Shown here piece after piece: positions 8,256-17,768 of a stretch of 64,000 bases of DNA. A model generated the notes under the pieces. The model had not been told where the DNA came from and searched no databases. It saw only the letters and a list, made by a program, of their open reading frames with translations. Source of the DNA: Lactobacillales bacterium (GTDB lineage Bacteria; Bacillota; Bacilli; Lactobacillales; Streptococcaceae); the NCBI GenBank assembly GCA_031261705.1, contig JAISJD010000044.1:70069-134068 (forward strand), written 5' to 3'. How positions within the stretch are numbered: the stretch's first letter is position 1; each line of letters begins with the position of its first letter. The translations under genes were made by a program, and so were the position numbers.

Positions 8256-8496
8256 TCGCCGGAAATGGACTTCGCAGGGTTTCATTGATTGGTTCTTTGG
8301 TGATAAGTTTTTTTTCATTACTACTAGCGGAGGCATTTTCAAAGCTATTTCCAAGCTGTCCCAAGTCAGAATTGAGCATTTTCCTCCACCCTTTATGATT
8401 TGGTGGATTCTTGGCGTTCTTCAAGCGTAATTTTTCGAGTTGTTTCGCTCGTTTTTTCTCGTTCAAACTATCTGACAGGTTTCCAAAAATTCCCAT
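8239..8496 (-). CDS. Hypothetical small basic protein
   Basis: 85 residues, very rich in Lys, Asn and Glu, with no hydrophobic segment. The first 35 residues (GIFGNLSDSLNEKKRAKQLEKLRLK) are probably helical and amphipathic. AGAGGACT precedes the ATG. It has no recognisable domain and stands alone, convergent with the membrane protein to its left. Confidence 0.45.
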   Translation of the reverse strand: MGIFGNLSDSLNEKKRAKQLEKLRLKNAKNPPNHKGWRKMLNSDLGQLGNSFENASASSNEKKLITKEPINETLRSPFPAKEKHR

Positions 8497-8611
8497 AACA
8501 AGTCCTCTTTCTCCCGTTCTTCTATTGTTACTTTCATTAAATTACAAATTCGTGAAACTCACTAGATGAGACGACCTCTTTTTATATTTTATTAAACATA
8601 CCTAGCGTATC

Positions 8612-8640
8612 TTGCAATTTCCCGTAAATTGTTGTATCCT
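8612..8640 (+). promoter_or_regulatory. Probable promoter of mnmE
   Basis: TTGCAA at 8612-8617 and TATCCT at 8635-8640 with 17-base spacing. The resulting leader of about 200 bases contains an imperfect stem ending in GGGGACTTTTTT near 8710-8720 and a fragment of the dispersed repeat, so attenuation upstream of mnmE is possible. Confidence 0.45.
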
Positions 8641-8730
8641 AAAGCCAATAAAATAAGTTTAAGTAGTGAAAGTGCTTGAACAGTGTCCGTTTTTGTCGTG
8701 GCGCTGTTGGGGACTTTTTTCGTTTGTCAC

Positions 8731-8820
8731 TTAGTCGAGCGCGAGGAATAGAAGTTAGTGGAAAAATGCTCGTTCTGCTTGCAAATTTCCCGATTTTTCG
8801 TGATTTGTCACTTAGTCGTC
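8731..8820 (+). repeat. Dispersed intergenic repeat, partial copy A
   Basis: AGTCGAGCGCGAGGAATAGA matches the left end of the repeat family; the right part is degenerate. It is bracketed by a 15-base direct repeat, TTTGTCACTTAGTCG, at 8723-8737 and 8804-8818. Confidence 0.55.
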
Positions 8821-8850
8821 TTACCTCTATCAATAAGGAGAACCAGTAAA

Positions 8851-10251
8851 ATGCAAAATGTAACCATGGAATTTGATACGATTGCAGCAATTTCAACGCC
8901 ACCAGGTGAGGGTGCCATTTCGATTGTGCGACTTTCAGGCGATGATGCGGTAAAAATTGCTGCCAAAGTCTTTCGCCAAGGAAATAAAAATTTAGCTGAG
9001 GTACCTACTCATACAATTCATTATGGGCATATCGTGGAACCAAAAAATAACAAGAACGTGGATGAAGTTATGGTGTCGGTGATGTATGCACCCAAAACCT
9101 TTACCCGTGAAAATGTCGTGGAAATCAACTGTCACGGCGGGATTGTCGTTGTCAATCAAGTCTTGCAGCTCTTGCTAAGAGAAGGTGCACGTCTTGCGGA
9201 ACCGGGGGAATTTACCAAGCGGGCTTTCCTCAATGGACGGGTCGATTTGTCGCAGGCGGAGGCCGTTATGGATCTCATTCGTGCGAAAACGGATAAGGCA
9301 ATGGGCGTGGCAATTTCCCAATTAGACGGGAATCTTTCGACACTTATACGTAACATGCGTCAGGAAATTCTTGACACGCTGGCACAGGTTGAGGTCAATA
9401 TTGATTACCCTGAATACGACGATGTGGAGGAAATGACGACGAAGCTCTTGCTTGAAAAGGCGGAACTCGTAAAACAACAACTTCGTCAACTTTTACAAAC
9501 GGCGAAACAAGGGAAAATATTACGAGAAGGGTTATCTACTGCAATTATCGGGCGCCCAAATGTTGGAAAATCTTCCCTTTTAAATCATCTTTTACGAGAA
9601 GAAAAGGCGATTGTCACCGATATTGCGGGAACAACTCGAGATGTCATTGAGGAATATGTCAATGTGCGCGGGGTACCGCTAAAACTCATTGATACTGCGG
9701 GAATACGTGAAACTGAAGACATCGTGGAACGTATCGGAGTGGAACGTTCGAGAAAAGCCTTGGCGGAAAGTGACCTCATTTTACTCGTCTTAAATGCGAG
9801 CGAACCTCTCACCAAAGAGGATCGAGGGTTGATTGAAGCAACCAACGGATTAAAACGTATCGTGTTATTAAATAAAACCGATTTACCGCAAAAATTAGAC
9901 CTTTCAGAAGTGCAACAGCTGGTGAATGATACGACTATTTTGAGCGTTTCTGTTTTGGAAAATCAAGGTCTTGACACATTAGAGGAAGAAATTGCTCGTC
10001 TCTTTTTCGGTGGAGAAACTGGAGAAAGTCGGGATGCCACCTACCTTTCAAACACACGCCATATCGCCCTTATTGAACAGGCGGAACAGGCGCTTGAAGA
10101 GGTGATTTCAGGTATTGAAGCGGGCATGCCGGTTGATTTGGTTCAGATTGACATGACAAGATGCTGGGACTACCTCGGCGAAGTGATTGGTGAAAGCGTA
10201 CAGGATGAGTTGATTACGCAATTGTTTAGTCAATTTTGTCTTGGAAAATAA
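8851..10251 (+). CDS. mnmE: tRNA modification GTPase MnmE
   Basis: 466 residues. With MnmG it adds the cmnm5 group to U34 of wobble tRNAs. The N-terminal formyl-THF-binding domain ([22 protein letters not shown]) is followed by a helical domain with an inserted G domain: G1 [10 protein letters not shown]2 GTTRD, G3 DTAG and G4 NKTD. The C-terminus FCLGK carries the catalytic Cys of the C(I/L)GK motif. The ATG at 8851 follows AAGGAG. mnmG, often next door, is not present. Confidence 0.96.
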   Translation: MQNVTMEFDTIAAISTPPGEGAISIVRLSGDDAVKIAAKVFRQGNKNLAEVPTHTIHYGHIVEPKNNKNVDEVMVSVMYAPKTFTRENVVEINCHGGIVVVNQVLQLLLREGARLAEPGEFTKRAFLNGRVDLSQAEAVMDLIRAKTDKAMGVAISQLDGNLSTLIRNMRQEILDTLAQVEVNIDYPEYDDVEEMTTKLLLEKAELVKQQLRQLLQTAKQGKILREGLSTAIIGRPNVGKSSLLNHLLREEKAIVTDIAGTTRDVIEEYVNVRGVPLKLIDTAGIRETEDIVERIGVERSRKALAESDLILLVLNASEPLTKEDRGLIEATNGLKRIVLLNKTDLPQKLDLSEVQQLVNDTTILSVSVLENQGLDTLEEEIARLFFGGETGESRDATYLSNTRHIALIEQAEQALEEVISGIEAGMPVDLVQIDMTRCWDYLGEVIGESVQDELITQLFSQFCLGK

Positions 10252-10283
10252 TAAAATTGGCTCATTTTCTTTAAATGGGGTAA

Positions 10284-10317
10284 AACATCAATGTTTATCA
10301 GGCATTGGTGTTTTTTT
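10284..10317 (+). terminator. Terminator of mnmE
   Basis: ACATCAATG and CATTGGTGT arms (one G-U) followed by seven Ts. Confidence 0.75.
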
Positions 10318-10504
10318 GACTTAATTCATTGTTGCATGCCTACCAATTTACCAATAATAACTATTTGCGTTTTTCCTCTGTACTCAAACGATTAGTAAGC
10401 AGGATTGTAGCTTTCTGGCACAACGATGTTGATAAGGAAATAGTTTTTATTATTGAAAACACGTGCTAAAACAAACTTGTCAAGGAGGTATAGAGCGCAA
10501 GCCT

Positions 10505-10715
10505 ATGACACAACGAGAAGCTGGTGAACATAGCAAGAATGAATTTGTCACACGAATTTCAGTTGAGATTACTGAATATCTAGGAAATGAAAACCCAGTT
10601 AAAAAAACTTTGACTATTCCAACATGGGCAGATAAGGCTGGAAGAGAAATGAAACTTAATTTCTCGCAAAACCTTAACTGAGGCAATAGCGGAGAAATCA
10701 TTAGAAAAAGCCTAG
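10505..10715 (+). pseudogene. hicB: hicB antitoxin remnant, frameshifted
   Basis: Frame 1 reads KNEFVTRISVEITEYL, then NPVKKTLTIPTWADKA and MKLNFSQ, the C-terminal half of a HicB antitoxin with its ribbon-helix-helix. After FSQ it derails to NLN-stop. Dropping one A from the AAAA run near 10673 restores TLTEAIAEKSLEKA-stop, the expected HicB ending. The N-terminal RNase-H-like half and the partner hicA are absent. An AAGGAGG site lies about 20 bases upstream. This is a dead fragment of a toxin-antitoxin pair. Confidence 0.65.
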
Positions 10716-10740
10716 TATTGAGCAGTTAGGCTTTATTTTT
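10707..10740 (+). terminator. Terminator after the hicB remnant
   Basis: AAAGCCTA pairs with TAGGCTTT, followed by ATTTTT. Confidence 0.6.
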
Positions 10741-10833
10741 AATCCCGTAAACACGTCCCCTTTCTAAAAATTTTTCCCCAAAGAAATGGAATCTCATTCG
10801 CATGAATTTTTAAAAATAACGCCTAAAATTTAC

Positions 10834-10847
10834 TGAAAGCGTTGACA
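10834..10847 (+). promoter_or_regulatory. cre site of the beta-glucoside operon
   Basis: TGAAAGCGTTGACA matches the CcpA consensus TGWAANCGNTNWCA at all 14 positions and overlaps the -35 box, so glucose repression of the operon is expected. Confidence 0.85.
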
Positions 10848-10870
10848 CCTAAAAAGAGCTATGCTAGAAT
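10842..10870 (+). promoter_or_regulatory. Promoter of the licT-bglP-bglA operon
   Basis: TTGACA at 10842-10847 and TAGAAT at 10865-10870 with exact 17-base spacing; the -35 box is the right half of the cre site. Confidence 0.8.
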
Positions 10871-10919
10871 GAACACAAATAAGAGAAAAACGACAGAATG
10901 GCGCCGCAGTCATTCCTGT

Positions 10920-11008
10920 GAGTATGTTACTGATAAAGCAGGCAGAGCTCAGACCGATAAAAGTACACGACTTAAGTGTCATACTTTTGTATTGGTCTGA
11001 GTTTTTTT
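10920..11008 (+). promoter_or_regulatory. Ribonucleic antiterminator (RAT) and overlapping terminator
   Basis: GAGTATGTTACTGATAAAGC followed by AGGCAGAGCTC (10920-10950) resembles the LicT/SacT RAT hairpin, including the TGTTACTG...AAAGCAGGC core. Its 3' arm overlaps the 5' arm of a terminator (CTCAGACC at 10948-10955 with GGTCTGAG at 10994-11001, then TTTTTTT). Binding of phosphorylation-activated LicT to the RAT would block termination when beta-glucosides are present. Confidence 0.85.
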
Positions 11009-11025
11009 CTGGAAAGGAGTCTAAA

Positions 11026-11865
11026 ATGAAAATTAGTCAAATATTAAATAACAACGTTGCTTTAGTGAATCGAGGGGGAAACGAAGTCGTTGTCTATTCT
11101 AAGGGGATTGCGTTTAAGAAAAAGGTGGGGCAGGTCATCACCGAGAACGAAATTGAAAAAACGTACGTGCTAGACTCAACAGATCGATTGGAACATTTTA
11201 GCTATTTGTTATCTAATGCTGATGCACGTGTGATAGCAATGGTCAATGAGGTGGTTTCTTACGGCGAACAACTACTTGATGAAAAAGCCAATGATTATTT
11301 GTATTTGACGCTACTTGACCACATGATTTTTGCCTTGAAACGTGCGGAAAAGGAACAATTTATTCGGAGTCCGTTAACTTGGGAAGTGAAGAAATTCTAT
11401 CCAACACATTACCAAATTGGGTTATTTATGTTGACTAAAGCCAAAGAAATTTTCGGTGTGGAATTTCCAGAAGATGAAGCAGTTTCTATTGCCCTTCATT
11501 TCATGAACCTACAAGAAACCATGAATGGACTCGACCAAAAAATCGAGGATATGGAAACACTTCGCAATATTTTGAACATTATCCAATATCATTTCAAGTT
11601 GACACTCAAGGAATCGTCGATGAACTATATGCGGCTGGTGACCCATTTGCAGTATTTTATCGAACGATTACATCGCAAAAGCGCCTATCAAGAGAATGAT
11701 GCGGAACTTTTCAACCAAATCAAAGGGCTATATCCCGATTCCTTTGACTGTGTACAAAAAATCAACGTCTATGTAGAGAACAAATTTGCCGTCTCATTAA
11801 CGCAAGATGAACAAACCTACCTGATGTTGCATATTCATCGGGTGACGCAACGAAGTCAAGCATGA
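11026..11865 (+). CDS. licT: BglG/LicT-family transcriptional antiterminator
   Basis: 279 residues: an N-terminal CAT RNA-binding domain (MKISQILNNNVALVNRGGNE...KGIAFKKKVGQ, about 1-55) and two PTS regulation domains. PRD1 has the conserved His near LLDHMIFALKR; PRD2 carries MLHIHRV near the end. The ATG at 11026 follows GGAAAGGAG. It controls its own operon through the RAT just upstream. The last codons (RSQA-stop) and the stop fall inside the left end of a dispersed repeat, so the C-terminus may have been remodelled by that element. Confidence 0.92.
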   Translation: MKISQILNNNVALVNRGGNEVVVYSKGIAFKKKVGQVITENEIEKTYVLDSTDRLEHFSYLLSNADARVIAMVNEVVSYGEQLLDEKANDYLYLTLLDHMIFALKRAEKEQFIRSPLTWEVKKFYPTHYQIGLFMLTKAKEIFGVEFPEDEAVSIALHFMNLQETMNGLDQKIEDMETLRNILNIIQYHFKLTLKESSMNYMRLVTHLQYFIERLHRKSAYQENDAELFNQIKGLYPDSFDCVQKINVYVENKFAVSLTQDEQTYLMLHIHRVTQRSQA

Positions 11866-12121
11866 GGAATAGAAATCAGTGGAAAAACAAAAATTTTGCT
11901 TACGACAAGATGTTAGCAGTAACTGTATACGAAACGTTGTGGAGAATAAAATTCCGCAATGATGCTTATAAGTGTGCCTTTGTATTAGAGTAGTTTTTTT
12001 AGCAAGCTGAAAGAATTGCTTCGCAATTGTCTGTTTCACAGCCTCACTACTCTAATACAAAAATCTTACGCACTTACAAAAGTAAACTTTTGACGTTGCT
12101 TAAAGATTTTAGCTCTGTGAT
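11852..12121 (+). repeat. Dispersed intergenic repeat, long-form copy B
   Basis: It begins with GAAGTCAAGCATGAGGAATA inside the licT 3' end and ends with TTTTAGCTCTGTGA. It carries an internal block (AAGATGTTAGC...ACGTTGTGGAGAATAAAA) shared with copy H. A perfect 15-base inverted repeat lies inside it at 11979-11993 and 12047-12061. Confidence 0.6.
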
Positions 12122-12243
12122 GAAGTCAAGCATGACAACTAAAAATAGACAAGAAAAGATAAAATTTCATAATGATAAAGAACATCCTTACAAAATTTTC
12201 CTATTTCTTGCAATTTTTGAACGAGTTGTCTTAGCTCTGTGAT
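12121..12243 (+). repeat. Dispersed intergenic repeat, copy C
   Basis: Head-to-tail with copy B: TGAAGTCAAGCATGA at the left, and TGAACGAGTTGTCTTAGCTC then TGTGAT at the right; 123 bases with a divergent interior. Confidence 0.6.
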
Positions 12244-12269
12244 GATACCCAAACGAAAGGAAAATTCTC

Positions 12270-14123
12270 ATGAAATATAAAGAGTTTAACGAACAAATTA
12301 TCAACTATGTAGGAGGGAAAGCTAATGTCAAGGCAGTCGTACACTGTATGACTCGTCTGCGTTTCACCCTCAACGATAGAAAATTAGCCGACACGGACGC
12401 TTTGAAAAATATGGACGGCGTGATTGACGTTGTCTCGAACAATGTGGCGTACCAAGTGATTGTCGGAACACACGTGAACGAAGTCTATAAAGAATTAATG
12501 GACATGCTTGGGCTGAGCGCCGATAGTAGTGACGCACCCAAAGAAAAGAAAAATCCCATCAAAGCAATTTTAGATGTCGTTTCAGAATCCATGACACCGA
12601 TTTTAGAACCCATTATCTGTGCGGGATTACTAGCCGCTTTCTTATCCATTGTGACATTGACGGGACTTATCTCACCAGAAAGCCCAACCTATCAAATTTT
12701 TGATGCGCTCCGTCAAGCGGTATTCTACTTCTTGCCGATTTTTATGGCGATGAGTTCTGCCAAACGCTTAGGTGCCAGCCCCTACTTAGCGGTGGCGCTC
12801 GCTGCTACCCTGCTCTCGCAACAAATCAACGACGTCAAAGGGTTGAGCTTATTCGGACTTGGATTGCCACAAATTACCTATGCCAACAGCTTTATCCCGA
12901 TTTTACTGGCAGTTTGGTTCATGGGCTATGTAACCAAGCTTTCTAAAAAGGTGATTCCAAGTGCCTTGCAATACTTCCTATGCCCGTTATTTATTATGCT
13001 GATTACGCTTCCTGCGACCCTCTTAGTTTTCGGCCCAGTTGGCTTCTACGTAGGGGAAGGGATTATCGGTTTCTTCAACTTCTTGATGAATACGATTGGT
13101 GGCTGGTTTGTAATGATGTTATATTCTGCTTTGCAACCGTTCATTATTATGCTCGGTGCGGGGAACTTCATCATGCCAGTGATTACTTCGCTTCTAGCAA
13201 CCAATGGCTATGACCCAGTCTTTACTGCTTCTTGTACGATTTCGGATATTGCGGTAGGGGGTGCCATGCTTGGTTATTTCCTAAGATCGCGCAATATGAA
13301 ACAAAAACAATTATTCGGAACCGTGACCCTCTCTGCGATTCTTGGTGTAACGGAACCCGCTGTTTATGGGGTATTTGTGAAATTCCGCCGCCCATTTATC
13401 GCTGTCATGATTGGTGGAGGTCTTGGCGGACTCTTTGCCGGAATTACCGGAGTCAAATCTTACTCCCTCGCTTGGGGCTTGTTCGGACTTCCCTCTTATA
13501 TCGGGAAAAATGATTTCATGAATTTTGGTCTAATGATTGCAGCGGTCGTGATTAGCTTTGTCGGGGCTACAATATCCGCTTATCTATTAGGTATTCCAAA
13601 TGAAGAGGCAGATGCAATCGAAGAAACACCCGACACAAAACAAACTCCATTAGACGAAACAAAAGTACGGACGATTCCAGTCGGCAGTGTCGTTGCGGGA
13701 GAATTGGTGCAGTTGTCAGAAGTCAACGACCAAGCTTTTTCAACGGGTGCATTAGGTAAAGGAGTCGGCATTGTTCCAACAAGTAATGAAGTCTTTTCAC
13801 CTATTGACGGCGAAGTGACGGCAGTTTTCCCAACCAAGCACGCCATTGGTCTAGTCGATGAAAATGGGGTCGAGGTACTTATTCATATTGGGATTAACAC
13901 CGTAGAATTAGACGGCAAACATTTTGAAGTATTGGTCGAACAAGGACAAAAGGTGACAAAAGGACAAAAAATTGCCGAAGTGGACTTTGATTCGGTGAAA
14001 TCAGCCGGTTATGACACGACAAGCATGGTCGTTATCACGAATACCAATCAATTTTTAGATGTGATTCCAGCGAAATCTGGGCGAGTGATTTCCTCGGATT
14101 GTGCGATGAATATTGTCTTATAG
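12270..14123 (+). CDS. bglP: PTS beta-glucoside-specific EIIBCA
   Basis: 617 residues, a single-chain permease that imports and phosphorylates aryl-beta-glucosides or cellobiose-type sugars. EIIB is first, with the phosphorylated Cys26 in VVHCMTRLRF. The EIIC membrane domain follows at about 105-445, with about ten hydrophobic helices and GVTEPAVYG. The C-terminal EIIA (about 470-617) has the active His in VLIHIGINTV. It lies between licT and the phospho-glucosidase; EIIB/EIIA probably also set the phosphorylation of LicT. Confidence 0.94.
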   Translation: MKYKEFNEQIINYVGGKANVKAVVHCMTRLRFTLNDRKLADTDALKNMDGVIDVVSNNVAYQVIVGTHVNEVYKELMDMLGLSADSSDAPKEKKNPIKAILDVVSESMTPILEPIICAGLLAAFLSIVTLTGLISPESPTYQIFDALRQAVFYFLPIFMAMSSAKRLGASPYLAVALAATLLSQQINDVKGLSLFGLGLPQITYANSFIPILLAVWFMGYVTKLSKKVIPSALQYFLCPLFIMLITLPATLLVFGPVGFYVGEGIIGFFNFLMNTIGGWFVMMLYSALQPFIIMLGAGNFIMPVITSLLATNGYDPVFTASCTISDIAVGGAMLGYFLRSRNMKQKQLFGTVTLSAILGVTEPAVYGVFVKFRRPFIAVMIGGGLGGLFAGITGVKSYSLAWGLFGLPSYIGKNDFMNFGLMIAAVVISFVGATISAYLLGIPNEEADAIEETPDTKQTPLDETKVRTIPVGSVVAGELVQLSEVNDQAFSTGALGKGVGIVPTSNEVFSPIDGEVTAVFPTKHAIGLVDENGVEVLIHIGINTVELDGKHFEVLVEQGQKVTKGQKIAEVDFDSVKSAGYDTTSMVVITNTNQFLDVIPAKSGRVISSDCAMNIVL

Positions 14124-15563
<1,440 letters not shown>

Positions 15564-15600
15564 AGTTTCGGTGAACTGAAATTTTTGAATGAACTTGAAC

Positions 15601-15649
15601 AAAAGACGAACGACATTCCGCCAATTTGGAAAAATGTTGTTCGTCTTTT
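15601..15649. terminator. Terminator between bglA and a convergent gene
   Basis: AAAAGACGAACGACATT pairs with AATGTTGTTCGTCTTTT (one G-U); the symmetrical A/T ends allow use on either strand. Confidence 0.8.
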
Positions 15650-15672
15650 CATCTATAAAAATTTTCTCTCTT

Positions 15673-16083
15673 TTATTTTTTTTGGTCTAGGAAGGCTTGT
15701 TTAATGGCACCAAGTGTTGTCGCATCAGGGTCGTTGCTAGGGTCTATCACGACTCCCTCTTTTGGTAAGTTTTCCCCATAGGCAATGCAAGTTCCTGTCC
15801 CTGCATGAAATCCGCCAAAGATGGGATCAACGAGGACATGTGTGGAATCATCAAATTCAGCCCAACCACCATTCGGGTCGTTTAATTCTTCTAAAGTCAA
15901 AATTTCAAGTGCAGCAGTTATTGTAGAATTTGTTTTTTCTCCCTCTGTTTCCGCGATAACGGCTTCTGTTTTTGTTTCGGTATCCGCAGAAACTTTTTTT
16001 TCTGTGCGCCCATTTCCTAAGACTAAAGCGACACCAGCGATAAGGGTAAGTGTAGCAACGGCAATCAGTTTCATTTTTTTCAT
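15673..16083 (-). CDS. Small secreted protein, unknown function
   Basis: 136 residues. A classical signal peptide, MKKMKLIAVATLTLIAGVALV, probably cleaved after VSA-D near residue 34, precedes a Glu/Thr-rich stretch. The acidic C-terminal domain contains DDSTHVLVDPIFGGFHAGTG. GGGAGGAAAG precedes the ATG. No family is recognised. The mature domain has one Cys and is not repetitive. It heads leftward in a cluster of three secreted-protein genes, of which the other two are decayed. Confidence 0.65.
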   Translation of the reverse strand: MKKMKLIAVATLTLIAGVALVLGNGRTEKKVSADTETKTEAVIAETEGEKTNSTITAALEILTLEELNDPNGGWAEFDDSTHVLVDPIFGGFHAGTGTCIAYGENLPKEGVVIDPSNDPDATTLGAIKQAFLDQKK

Positions 16084-16155
16084 TTTCTTTCCTCCCTATC
16101 TAGTACATGCACAATCACTGCTAATAACAAGTTGCAACTAATAATGAGTAACTCT

Positions 16156-16818
16156 TTAATTATTTTCTACAGTATAATACGTTCCATTTTTAGGATTATA
16201 CGTATAATAGGTTGTCATATTATTATCTCCGGTAATGTATTGATAACCACTTGAGACATACAAGGGAACACCGTAAGAAGCGCTAGTTCCAACACGATAT
16301 TGGCTCCATGCATCGCCTCTATCACCTACTCGACCATCATCAACATAAGAGCGCCATTTTAAGCGTGCGCCATTAGTTTGGAAATAACATTCAGCAAACC
16401 GCCACCCACTTGCACTAAATGGATTTGAACGGTAGTAATCACCACGATTCATGAATCGTATTAACGAATCTGCTGGTGGTGTCGCTCCTCTAGTGAGTGA
16501 AAGATTAAAAAAGTCATTTTCTGGTTCAGATACTTGTTTTGCTAATATTTGTTTATATCGACTAAAAGTTATAGCATTTGGGTCTGTTTCAGTATTAATA
16601 GTTTTACCATTAACAAAGTCACCATTTTCATAGAGTACAAATTCACCACCAGAAACAAAACCACCTTGACGAGGTAATACAACAATTTTTTGCGTATCAG
16701 GAATAGAATCATTATCAGCAGATAATGCTGTTAATTATTCTGCTTTTACCTGTGTGCTACCTATTGCTGTAGCACTAAACATAAGTGAAGCAATAAATAT
16801 TTTTTTTGAAATTTTCAT
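16156..16818 (-). pseudogene. Secreted protein gene with a stop codon right after the signal peptide
   Basis: The frame starts MKISKKIFIASLMFSATAIG behind GGAGG and reaches QVKAE, where TAA (16735-16737) interrupts it. It then stays open for about 190 more codons: LSADNDSIPDTQKIVVLPRQ, then FSRYKQILAKQ, RSNPFSASGWRFAECYF and GVPLYVSSGYQYITGDN to the natural stop. It would be a 220-residue exported protein with a Tyr/Gly-rich C-terminus. Only one nonsense change separates it from an intact gene, so loss is recent or the stop is read through. Confidence 0.7.
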
Positions 16819-17063
16819 AAAATTTCCTCCAATTTCTCCACATGGCAAGAAATTAAAACAACGAGCTCATTGAATAAAATTTTGCCAACGCCTCCAAAAA
16901 TAAGCACTTATTCGACTACACTTGAATAATAACACCTATTATTTTAAATGTAAAATTTCAAAAATAATTTTTTAATGATATTTAGATGAATAAATGATGA
17001 TAAAATTTCATAGAGAAATCTGAGAAACTTTCAGTTAGGAGAAATAAAATGTAGAAATGTTCT

Positions 17064-17457
17064 TTATATCTTAAGCGCATCCAACCAATGATTGATACAG
17101 AATTTGTAAAAATGATTACGGGCGTTCTGCGATTCTTTTAATAAAGTTTTTTCGTCCTGCTCTAGCACGCTCCATAAACTTCTATCGTAATTTTCCTAGA
17201 AAATGTCCTTGCTAATCTCATTTTAAGGATTTTTGTAGAGGTTCTCGTAAAAGTCGATAGCCTCCTCCATAGAAGCCCAATTCATGTTCTCATCGTCTTG
17301 TTCTTTGTTAGCTGATGAACTTGTGGTACTTTATGTTGTGGCTGATGTTTTTTCAGACGTGGAAATTTCTGATTTTGACGTGTCTTTCTTCTGAGGAGCC
17401 GCCTGTTAAAAGAACGACTGCTAGTAATGTAGCGCCAACTAAACTGATTTTTTTCAT
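17064..17457 (-). pseudogene. Decayed lipoprotein gene
   Basis: MKKISLVGATLLAVVLLTGG is a lipoprotein signal in which the lipobox Cys is read as Gly. The frame then breaks: TSKSEISTSEKTSATT lies in a second frame, and SSANKEQDDENMNWASMEEA plus IDFYENLYKNP in a further segment. After two more stops the tail reads SLWSVLEQDEKTLLKESQ. A GGGA ribosome site is present. The MNWASMEEAIDFYENLYK-like motif is common in small lactic acid bacterial lipoproteins. Several frameshifts and stops make this clearly dead. Confidence 0.6.
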
Positions 17458-17768
17458 ATAAATTTTTTCCCAACGTTTTTATTCTAGTTTCAATATAAAG
17501 GTATTTCTTCTAATGAATAGTAGGAACCCTTTAAATTAAGTAAATTTAATTGACTCAAAAGTAGAAAATAAATAACAAAAATAGTCAAATGAAAATAAAT
17601 ATTTCCGATTTGTTGCAAAATAAAAAAGAATTTAACAGAAATTCAGAGTTTTACGTTTGATAAATGAACAAAATACTTTAAACTAAAGATATAGTGAAAA
17701 AGTACATAAAGTTGTTTTCTTCAAATATTATTAAAGCAAGACTAGGCTGTAATAGGGAGGAAAAGAGA

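Noticed and set aside
10918..11025. N-terminal extension of LicT by 36 residues
   Set aside because: The extension is the translated RAT/terminator hairpin; the conserved CAT domain starts at the ATG at 11026 behind GGAAAGGAG.
11865..12269. Second RAT antiterminator between licT and bglP
   Set aside because: The inverted repeat at 11979-12061 lacks the TGTTACTG...GCAGGC RAT core and a T-run after its 3' arm.
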